DNA of 31,914 bases, from positions 1,135,989 to 1,167,902 of the forward strand of contig WELB01000012.1 of NCBI GenBank assembly GCA_009602725.1. Direction: 5' to 3'. This DNA comes from Spirogloea muscicola. Taxonomy: Eukaryota > Streptophyta > Zygnematophyceae > Spirogloeales > Spirogloeaceae. The translations under genes and the position numbers were made by a program. The notes beneath the pieces were generated by a model. It was not told the DNA's origin, did not search any database, and saw only the letters and a program-made list of their open reading frames with translations. Positions 19,095 through 27,774 of the stretch are shown here, piece by piece; positions within the stretch are counted from its first letter, which is position 1, and the number at the start of each line of letters is the position of its first letter.

Positions 19095-21338
19095 ATGGGC
19101 TTCGCAGCATACGTGACGGCGCGGCGGGGCGCTAGCGGCCTCGGGCCCGGGTCGACCGCCGAGGAGGCGACCGCCGGCGTCGACCTCGGCGGCCGCGTCG
19201 CCGTNGCCGCCGCCGCCGTCGCCGCCGCCGCCGGCGCCGCTGAGGACCCTAACCCTAATTCTAGACCCTAATCCTAACCTAACCCCTAAGCCCAAACTCC
19301 TGAGCCCGAGAGCCCGCGGCGGCGGCGCAGGTGGAGGTGCGGGAGCTGGACCTGGCGTCGCTAGCGTCCGTGCGCGCTTTCGCGGCGGCGTTCAAGGCCT
19401 CCGGCCTGCTGCTCCACATCCTCATGTCCGCGGCCGCCCCTCCGCCGCCACTGCTGCTGCCGGCGCCGGCGGCGAGGGCCTCTAATGGGCTCTCGCTAAA
19501 CTCGCCTGCTGGCACCGCCCACAGAACCCCAGTTCCCAAAACCTACACAAACCCTTCACCATAAACCCTACTCGAACCCTAGACCTCAGTGCCTGTCCAC
19601 TCAAATCTACACGAAAACCATTTACCATAGATTTTACCCTAACCTAGACCTCAATGCCTGTCTACCAAACCCCCTGCATTCAGCTACGCAGAGGCTGGGC
19701 CGAAGGCTTGGACTTGTGACATCTGGAAGAGTCTTACTCATCTTCTCTCTGATGCCCTGGGGTTCGAGTCCAGTCGCGCTCACCCCACCTCGTCCCTCGC
19801 CGCCTCCCTTGCCTCTGCGGCGGCGCCTGCAGCAACAATGCTGGCGTTATGGCGTGCCCCTTCGAGCTCACCGCCGACGGCCACGAGCTGCAGTTCGCCA
19901 CCAACCACCTGGGTGCGCAGCGCTGAGCCGGCCATGGCAGGCGCGCCCACCTTGCCGGCCGTTTGTGGGCGCTTTGTGGGTCCCTGCCTTGTGGGTTGGC
20001 CGTGCCGGCCCTCGGCTGACAGCGGCCCTCGGTGACAGTCCTCGCAATGGCGGCGGCGGCGGCGGCCAGGCCACTTCCTGCTCACCAGCCTGCTCCTGCC
20101 GGTGCTCAAGGCGAGCGCGGACGCCAGCGGCGCCGAGTCGCGCGTCGTGGTCGTCGCCTCCATGGCGCACAAGCTCTTCCCGGTCAAGGGCGGCATCGAC
20201 TTTGACAACATCAATGACAAGAGGAAGTGAGTGCCGCCTTTTCTTCGCCGGCCTGCTCGCTCACTCGTCGCTTCGTCGGCCTCCATGGCCTTCAAGCGCC
20301 TCTGCTCATTTGGCGAGTCACTTTTCGCCATTTTGGCGAGTCAATTCTGCCTCCCAGGTATTCGCGGACAGGGGCATACGGCCAGTCGAAGTTGGCCAAC
20401 ATCCTGCATGCTCGCGAGCTCGCGCGCCGACTTCAGGTCAGGGGCGGCGCTTCCTGACAAGCGCGCGTCCATCTCTCTTACTGCTGCCGCATGCAAAGGA
20501 GCCGCTCGCTTTGCATTTACACTGTCGTTGCTGTTGCTGCAGTCGGATGGTGTGACAAATGTGACGGTGAACGCGCTCTGCCCGGGGTCCATCTCCACGA
20601 AGCTCCAGCGCCATTTGGGGCCAGCCTGGGCCAGCGGTGACATAGGCCGACCCTCTCTGCTTCTTACCTATACCCTTACTGCAGAACTCAAGTGCTTATT
20701 AGATACTCTTTAACATCTACAAAGATAAGAGACTACCGCAAACGAGTTTATTACTTCTGAATCTCTACTAGAATCAACGCCCGCCCGCTCTTTGCTCCTG
20801 CATTACGGAGCCTGTCTCCTATCCTGGCTGCCAATATGGGATGGTTGAGCGGGCACCCGACTGACATTGACTGGTTGTGCCTGCTGCAGCAATTTTTAAG
20901 CTGCCGTTCCAGTTCCTACTCAAGTCCATACCCCAGGTTTGCAGACATCTTCGCTTGGCTCAGGCAGGAAGAGGCAGTGCAGCATGACAGGACTGTTACA
21001 TTTCCTCCACTCTCGTCCTATTTGCTGCTGACTGCCAGGGTCAGCCACAATGTGCACGTTGGCTGACATTGCTACGCGGCAATGAGCCCGACACTTGCGG
21101 GCATCAGCGGCAAGTACTCTACGGACTGCAATGAGACTGAGGCTTTGTGCGTTTTGCTGTTGACTGCCAGGGTGCAGCCACAACGTGCTACGTAGCAACC
21201 AGCCCGACACTTGAGGGCGTCAGCGGCAAGTACTTCACGGACTGCAATGAGAATGAAGTTTCGTCGTCGGCCATGTCCCACGACGACGGGCTGGCCAATA
21301 GACTCTGGGAGTACAGCGAGAAGGCCACAAGCCTATGA
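19095..21338 (+). CDS. TIC32-like short-chain dehydrogenase/reductase, cofactor segment missing at an N
   Basis: This is an NAD(P)H-dependent SDR of the plant TIC32/retinol-dehydrogenase-like group. Exons: 19095-about 19204, 19331-19425, 19833-19912, 20070-20226, 20358-20436, 20543-20636, 20890-20936 and 21171-21338 (TGA). The N-terminus [15 protein letters not shown] is the group's signature. Later come [26 protein letters not shown] across a splice, [14 protein letters not shown], the catalytic Ser in [11 protein letters not shown], the catalytic [14 protein letters not shown] and GAATTCYVA. The TGxxxGIG nucleotide-binding motif should follow GGRVAV but is absent: an N stands at 19205, directly followed by Ala codons and a stop. 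All exons from 19331 on are intact and in phase, so I read this as an assembly gap rather than a dead gene. TIC32 is described as a redox component at the plastid inner envelope; that role here is inference. Confidence 0.88.
19205..19205. other. N where the SDR cofactor-binding motif should be
   Basis: It interrupts the codon after GGRVA, exactly where relatives continue into the TGASSGIG-type motif. After it come (GCC)n, then a telomere-like tract. This strongly suggests lost sequence rather than a single ambiguous base. Confidence 0.7.
19246..19300 (-). repeat. Telomere-like tract in the dehydrogenase gene
   Basis: CCCTAACCCTAATT and CCTAATCCTAACCTAACCCC units (minus-strand TTAGGG-like) lie between the N at 19205 and the exon at 19331, so probably within the first intron. 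Confidence 0.8.
19538..19665 (-). repeat. Diverged tandem repeat of about 67 bp in a dehydrogenase intron
   Basis: Two copies (about 19538-19602 and 19605-19665) share CTACAC, ACCATA, ACCCTA and CTAGACCTCARTGCCTGTC in the same order. They include CCCTAA-like units and lie in the intron 19426-19832. Confidence 0.7.
21021..21142 (+). pseudogene. Decayed duplicate of the 5' half of the dehydrogenase last exon
   Basis: This stretch repeats the acceptor (gctgactgccag) and about 100 bp of the final exon, which itself starts at 21171. Shared blocks include AGCCCGACACTTG, GCGTCAGCGGCAAGTAC-like and ACGGACTGCAATGAGA. The copy lacks one base after GGT and carries about 16 extra bases. Read in the gene's phase it loses the GAATTCYVA motif and meets TGA after about 32 codons. 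It is therefore a pseudoexon, or at most an alternative terminal exon giving an unrelated tail. Confidence 0.85.
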
Positions 21339-22040
21339 AGAAGCAAGCTGCATGAGGGCCACAGGACAGTGCTTGATCACCGGTCGCGTATGGAGCATGT
21401 TCACAAGCACGAAGCAGCTACCTCTGCAAAGGGTGGGTGGCAGCATGCTTTAGCGCTGCCACCTTGTCATGCCACACGTGTCACGCTTCCAGAAGCCATG
21501 TAGTGTTTTGTACACTTCTTCCTGCTGCAGCTACGAAGCAGGCTGTCTTCTCGTGCCCACCTCCAGACGTCTATTGCTTGGCAAAACTATAGTTTCAAAG
21601 AAGCAAGGCTGCCAATATATCTATGTACTGCAGCTTGCTGCTGTTGTTGCACAAGTCCCTCATTCAAGTGTGTGCTAGTGTGCTGGATTCAAGCAAGCCG
21701 GTGAAGCTTGTGTGGTCTACGTAAGCACAACAGGCAGGCCACCTTCGCCGAGCTTGCATGTGCAAGTGCTGTACATTCTCGACAGCGCTTCAATGATGTT
21801 CAATTTGGAAAGCGCAAATCCAGACCTTGATGGAGAGTGACGACGAGCTGATACTTGCAGTGCCAAAATAGGATGGCGTGTCGTGAGCACAAAATGTTGT
21901 GTCAGGTGACGAGCAATCATGTGGTACAGTTGATTGCCCACAGACATGACGGCTTCTAGCAACGTCTGGCCAGCACCAATCTAATCGGCTACGAACTGCA
22001 CTTTCAGGTGCAGGCACAGCAGCAATTGGCTAATTGATTA
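21339..22040. other. Convergent intergenic region
   Basis: This is the space between the tails of the dehydrogenase gene (+) and the HOS15-type gene (-). I see no gene, no RNA gene, and no clear repeat or polyadenylation hexamer. Confidence 0.6.
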
Positions 22041-25000
22041 TCACATTCTAAAGTCGAGGACGCAGACGGTATTGTTGGAGAAGCAGGCAGCCACCTTGTC
22101 TCCGTCGCCGTTCCAGCAGACCTCGAAGATGCCACTGCTGCCTCTGTAGGTCCGGATGAGTGACCCGTCCTTGACGGACCAGATATGAAGGCAGCAATCG
22201 AAGGATCCGCTCGCCAGCAGCTCTCCGTTGGGGCTGAATGCCACAGAGTAGACCGGCTCTCTGCAAAGACGGGGCCGTAAACACTGTCAAATAAGATACA
22301 AAATTAGCCAATGGCAGGACGAGTAAGCTGCGAGCTAATCTTATCTCTTCATGACCAAACAGAGACAGTCAGGAGCAGCCCACTTCAGCCGACAAAGCAG
22401 CCCAGGGAGCACACTCACGTGTGCTTGGTGAGGCTGTAGAGCCTTGTGCCCTGCTCCACCTCCCATAGCTTGATGGTCGCATCGAAGGATGCGCTGCACG
22501 AGAGCCAAGATCAATTCCAAGTACTCAGTAGGGTCAGCATATATCAGTTGAAATAGCTGTTTGTTCCAGCCTAGCAACTGACCGTGCAGTCGCCTGATCC
22601 TGGGCTGCAACTTACGAAGCAGTCCACAGGTGCTTGAGTCATCAGGAACATCATTGAGAAACTTATACCTTGCCAACACAAGCTGCTGGTTGGGATTACT
22701 AGTGCCAGGCCCTCCAGGACTCCATTTAATTGTATATATCTCCTGCTTGACAATAATGGCAACACAACAGCCTTGCAGGATTAATTAGGTGCTGCTGGCT
22801 ATCTTGGACCTGAAAGGCAAGTCTAGACACCCTTCATTCGATGGTTTGCATGCTCCAACATCAAGAAGCAAGGTTAAGGACAACATCGAGAAGCAAGCAA
22901 AAGGACAGAAGGGAACGTCTCTTACCTTTTGATGCTCCTTGAAATCGTGTAAGCACTTATCCTGCTTTAAGCTCCAAATCTACAGAACCCAACAGCAAAG
23001 TGGAGCCCTTCAGACAAGGGCTGTTGAGGGTCTAGCTCTCCACTCAGACAGCAACATTCTTATGACATGTAATCTTAGGCAGTGTAAGAGAGATGAATGC
23101 GGCTGCTGATACGCCAGTGAGCAGTTCCAAGGACAATTGCGACCAGACTACAGTGTCTTTATATACAAAAGACACTGTCAAGTGAGACTGGTGACTTGCT
23201 ACTAAAGTGTTCGCTCTCAGGAAGGCACAGCAACAACCTTGGACGAGCTTCACCTTTGCGGTATGATCGTCTGAGCAAGAAGCAAGTAAAGTGCCGGTGG
23301 GATCCCATTTTATGGCGTTGACTTCGTCCTGTCGAGGGAAAGGACAAACTTTGGAATCTAGCGGAGATGCACATGCGACTAAAATGGGCATTTACTGAAG
23401 CACACACCACAAGAACTGCCAGGCCGGCAGACCTGGTGGCCAGCGAAGGCCTTGACAGGCCAGGTCTCTCCGAGCTTGCAGACATATATCATTTTGTCTG
23501 TGGAGGACGTTGCAAAACTCGTATTGTTTCTCCAATCCACGTCCAAGGTAGGCGCTGCTTCAGCAGAGAACCTTGTCAACACACGCGCCTGACCCAAATC
23601 TTCTGCGCTTCTTAGCATACAGTTCCTGCTCAACCTTGACTGAAGCAGGGATGATCACTTGTTTCCATGGGTCTGCAAAATCATGTTGCATGCTCCATCT
23701 CCGACATACCTGTGTGAAATTCGAATTGCTGCTTCACTTCGCCAGTCTTTGCATCCCAGATGATGGCAGTCTTGTCTACACTGCCACTGAGAAGGCAATC
23801 AGCTTTCTTGTTCCACTTCAAGGAGAAGATGGGGCCTTTGTGCTTGTTCAGCGTGTTCTTCAGCTCCCCTGACCACACATGGCAGGACATGCTTTGTGAG
23901 TCTCTGAAGATGTGCCAGCTTGACCGTTCAAGATAAAAGAGTGTCGCAAGGTCTTCGTATCCGCTTGCGATACGACATAAAGAAGACTGTGGAAGATCGA
24001 GGCACGCGAGCAGCATGCTGAGTGACGCCAGCCATGAGCAGCGCTGCAGAAAGCATACCCACCGTCTTTACTCCAGACCCGCGCTTGGCCATCATAGGAG
24101 CCTGTAGCCAACAACGATCCATCACCCTAATAGCAGACATTACAGGTAAGTCAAGCTCAAGCGTTGCACACAGCAGGACCCAGAGCATCCACAAGCCACG
24201 ATGTAATCTGCGGAAAGCCAGGATGGAGGTCTGCGGGCATGATGGATGATGGCATGCGAGATGGACAGTGTTGATCCATACATTCCAGTCAAGTGTGGTG
24301 ACGTCTTTGCTCTTCTCGTTTGTCTTTCCCTTCAAGTGCTTTAAGACCACTGCGCGGGCACTGGCTTCAGCAGCAGGTCCTGATGGCCCGTCCGGGAGGG
24401 ACCAAATTCTTGCTGTGGAGTCGCCAGATCTAAGTACAAGGGGTGTCATCTAAGTCAGGATACAGGTGCATCACGCTTGCTTAGATATTGACCAATCCAA
24501 TCACGTCCTCCTACAACTTTCCCAAACATCCAGTCAAGGGCTCTCTTACTCTCTAACCCTCACATCCTGAAGCCCTTACTGTAAAATCCAGGAAATGCCA
24601 TGCAGCCTGATGTCAACAACTAGGCAGGCTTTGTAATGCGTATTGCAGCTAAAGGGACTAGAAGTGCCTGCCTGTGTGCAAACGGCTCACCCGGAAGCTA
24701 AAAGGGACCCCGTGGGGCTCCAGGCGCAGATGAAGACCTAAACAATGGAGCATGTTCAATAATAACAGCTTAAAGGTCATGCTCGTCAGCAACTCAGCTC
24801 AGTCATGCAATCCTTAAGACAGGGTCATCAAAGACCTGATAACTGATTCGGGATAGCCAGCACAAGCCTTCAGCTAGCCTTCTGCCTTATCATGATGCTC
24901 TCAGTATATCTAGCAATTCACATTCTACACAGGACCCTTTGCAGGTCAGAGTAGTATGAGCGTGCAGTCCCTGTTTCACAATAGTATTTTGTACCTTGGT

Positions 25001-26303
25001 ACTTCTGAGCTGAAAGAAGAAGCGCAGCAAAGAAGAAGGACTGGAGGGCCAAGTCCACTGAGAACAGACCTCTGATGTGTGCCCTTCCAGAATTGTCACG
25101 TCGTGGGGGGATATCTCAGCCGGGTCCTCGTCCATCGGCACTGGTCCTGCGCGCCAAACCCAGTAAGGCCCCAATGCAAACCTTCATGTTATGTCGCTGT
25201 GCAAACATGATGCAGCAGGAATATTGTAGTGAAACATTATCAGAAGGGAAATTAATGAGGTGGCAATCGAGGGCTGCTTGCAAGGAGCCGGCGACTCGAG
25301 TGAGCAGCTTACCTCCATTGCTATCCTGCACCTCGACCTTGGGGACCTTGTCGTCGCGGTCGCGGTCGCGCTCCAGGCGCTCGAGCTTCTCGCGCTCCCG
25401 GTCCCTGTCCCGCTCGCGCTCCTTCTCGCGCTCCCGCTCCCGCTCCCTCAGCTCCCGCTCGCGCTCCTGCCGCTCCCGGTCCCGCTCCCGCTCCCGCTCC
25501 TTCTCCCGCTCCGCTTTCTCCCGCTCCCTCTCTCGCTCCCGCTCCCTCTCGCGCTCCCGTTCCCTCTCGCGCTCCCGCTCCCGCTCCCGCTCCTTCTCCC
25601 GCTCCTTCTCCCGCTCCCGGTCCCGCTCCAGCCGCTCGCGCCGCTCCTTGATGGTTTGCCTCAGGTCCGTGATGTCCTTGGTCAGCAGGTCCATCGGCTG
25701 CAGCAGCGAGAAGTCCCCGTCCACCTCCGTGCCGTTCTGGAGACGCCCCAACCAGCGCAGGCGCGTCAGCTCGCAAACTGATGCAGTTACACTGACGGCC
25801 GTGAGAACAACTGCTCCGGTGAACAACGAGCGCTGTCGGGCCGTCAGAGGCGGAGTGGGTGGCGAGGCCATGAGCAGGTTGACTCACGTCGGTGAGGTTG
25901 GCCTCGAGCTCGAGGTACTGCATGCCCTTCTGGATGAAGGAGACGAGCGCGCCGGGCGGCACATCGTTGCCATTGATGGAGTTCTTGGTGAGGCAGGCCT
26001 CGTAGCCCAGCGTGAAGGCTGCGTGCGTGAAGCCTGTGCAGCGGCGCTTTGCCATCCGGCGTCAGGAGGCAGCAACCAAGAAGGAGCGCGCCGGCAGCAT
26101 TCGCTGGCGCTGAACAACAACAACAGCTGCAACAACAACTACAACAACAACAATGGGTTGCGCCCATCAAGAAAAGGCTTGGATAAGCAAGTAGCGTTGA
26201 TGGCAATGGACGTGGCAAACGCCGCAGCCGCAGCAGACTCACCCGACTCCTGCAGGTAGCGGAAGATGAGGAAGTTGAGCTCGTCGGACGTGATGGTCGT
26301 CAT
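22041..26303 (-). CDS. HOS15: HOS15/TBL1-type LisH-WD40 corepressor protein
   Basis: Relatives (plant HOS15, animal TBL1/TBLR1) act in the nucleus in histone-deacetylase complexes. Minus-strand exons: 26303-26243, 26033-25888, 25736-25313, 25146-25070, 24737-24691, 24429-24282, 24126-24063, 23868-23710, 23554-23433, 23328-23254, 22979-22926, 22742-22669, 22493-22419 and 22260-22041. They total 1746 nt, 581 residues. The LisH motif (res 4-36: [20 protein letters not shown]) is joined to [34 protein letters not shown] follows, then a run of about 95 residues of RE/KE/RD, then the WD40 propeller from about residue 225. Diagnostic segments are [78 protein letters not shown] and the closing [11 protein letters not shown]. 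The Arg/Glu run is the unusual part; the rest follows the family closely. Confidence 0.95.
25370..25640 (-). repeat. Purine-rich low-complexity tract coding for an Arg/Glu helix
   Basis: On the coding strand this is almost all GAG, CGG, CGC and GAC-type codons, with strong strand asymmetry. It encodes alternating Arg and Glu/Asp with occasional Lys, Leu and Gln. The antisense strand gives long Ser/Arg or Leu/Pro frames that are artefacts. Confidence 0.9.
26105..26153. repeat. (AAC)n run in HOS15 intron 1
   Basis: Interrupted AAC triplets lie in the intron between the first two exons of the HOS15-type gene. Confidence 0.85.
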
Positions 26304-26397
26304 GGCAGCATGCCACGACTGCTTCGCCTCGACTCAATGCTCTGAGCCTTATGAGGCTTGGAGAGTGGGCGCAGAAATGAAGAGTGAATGAAGAATT

Positions 26398-26520
26398 AGG
26401 GTATGCTGTGAGGTTAATGCAGGTAACGGTCTAGGTTTTTGCCTAGGTTTAGGTTCAGGTTCAGGTTTAAGTCAAGGTGTTGGTTCAGGTCTGGGTTTAG
26501 GTTTCCATTTAGGGCTGAGC
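26398..26520 (+). repeat. Degenerate telomere-like tract upstream of HOS15
   Basis: Many AGGTTTAGG, AGGTTCAGG, GGGTTTAGG and ATTTAGGG units follow each other with drift. This is the longest such tract in the window. Confidence 0.8.
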
Positions 26521-26930
26521 TTTCAAGATTCAGGCCCCCTTCGGCAGGCGACGCGCGGCAGCCGGCGCCCGCTGCCGCGCCGCCTCGGGCTCATGCGCAG
26601 GCACCGTCGCCGCACGTCGGCTCCCCAGTGCCGCTGCCTCGCCGCCACGACGCCAGCCGCGGCGACCTTCTGCGGGCTCCGTCCCAGCGGCCTCAGAGCG
26701 CCTGCGCTCGCTTCAGACCTCTCAGCCTTCTGCTCGAGAAGGCTTCGGCCTTCTTCTTCTTCGTTGCTGTCGCCGCCTCCGCCGCAGAGCCGAGGCTCGG
26801 CCGCGCTTGCGCCCGTCTGCCGCCCACCTGGCGCATGGACAAAGCGCCGCCGGCTGCCGCCGCTTGCCCTTCCTGCCTTGGTCGCCGCCGGGTGTGCCAC
26901 GTGGCAGGAGTCCTTTCGGGAGCTCCCGCC

Positions 26931-26972
26931 GCCCGGCGGCGGCGGCAGCGACGGCGGCGGCGGCGGCGGCGG
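26931..26972 (+). repeat. (GGC)n trinucleotide run
   Basis: Interrupted GGC/GGT triplets mark the end of the GC island. Confidence 0.85.
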
Positions 26973-27307
26973 TGTGATGGCCTAGGTTTCCTTTGGAGGA
27001 GGAATACTCTGTGAGGCAGAGGTCAGCACATAGCCGGGAGCGGGGCGCGGGGAGGGGGGTGGTTACTTTCAGAGTTTTCGGATACCGGGATCGCTATCAC
27101 AGCCGCTCTTTAGATATCAGCAACTGCAGTTCCTTCTAGGGCACACGGCAGGACAGAGCACAGCTCCCAAATTACTACATTGTTCTGATTAGTTGATTAT
27201 TCTCCCGGGAATGCTTTGGATAGGCGCCTTTTTATATTTCTTTTGGCCCCTTCGGACTTGGTCAGATCTGTTCGGGCTGGCTGTTAACAGCCCCTTTGGG
27301 TCCCCCT

Positions 27308-27441
27308 GGGCATCAGTTTAGCGACCATCTACGTGCTGACTCGTGGTTACTGAGCGGGTCAGCTTAGCAGCAGGTGATGAACAGCTGTCAATGTGCTCGA
27401 TTGCACCCCGGCCACACAGGCCCTCCATCACTCAACACAAA
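27308..27441 (+). repeat. Dispersed repeat, copy B
   Basis: This is the plus-strand copy of the element at 2342-2478 (minus). Both share GGGCATCAG, GACTCGTGG, TGAGCGGGTCAGCTT, GCAGCAGGTGATG, TGTCAATGTGCT and GGCCCTCCATCAC in order. Just upstream at 27271-27291 is a small imperfect palindrome, gggctggctgttaacagccc. Confidence 0.75.
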
Positions 27442-27774
27442 CTCCTTTCCCTTTTGGAGAGCCACTTCCTTTCCCAGCCCTCGCCCCCTTTCCTATCTTC
27501 TGGGCTGACCTCATTGTTACCTTGGCCAAACATGTTCGGAGAGGCCAACTCAACGAGATTTTGCTACGTACGGTGTTGCCCCTGACCTCGGATCTGCAAC
27601 GACTTTGTTCGGCGGGCTCATGGGCGCTGCACACGGGCTCTGCTTGCCTTGAGCTGACAACTTGGCGGTCATTGTGCCAGTACCATGGCCAGCTCAGGCA
27701 TCAATCCGACATGCTCGAGAGGAGCTATACTCAGACCACCCAGCGACCCTCATCGCAGTAGAGGGTGTCAAAGT

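Larger units (their letters stand above)
26304..27774. other. Intergenic region with GC island and telomere-like tract
   Basis: This separates the HOS15 start from the 3' end of the SET gene; both are on the minus strand. It contains a telomere-like tract (26398-26520), a GC-rich island (about 26530-26990) and a dispersed repeat copy (27308-27441). The island resembles the 5' regions of the other genes here and most likely holds the HOS15 promoter and 5' UTR. It is open in several frames on both strands because of base composition, and I recognise no protein in it. Confidence 0.6.

Noticed and set aside
19246-19300. Telomere-like repeats as a true chromosome end
   Set aside because: The units are degenerate, short and lie inside a gene with exons on both sides, so they are interstitial.
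25075-26259. Long plus-strand open frame rich in Ser/Arg, resembling an SR protein
   Set aside because: It is the antisense shadow of the Arg/Glu repeat exon of the HOS15-type gene, whose minus-strand exons match the family on both sides.
26530-26990. GC-rich island as an exon of an unknown gene
   Set aside because: It is open in several frames on both strands because of composition, has no recognisable domain, and no following exon could be found before the SET gene tail.
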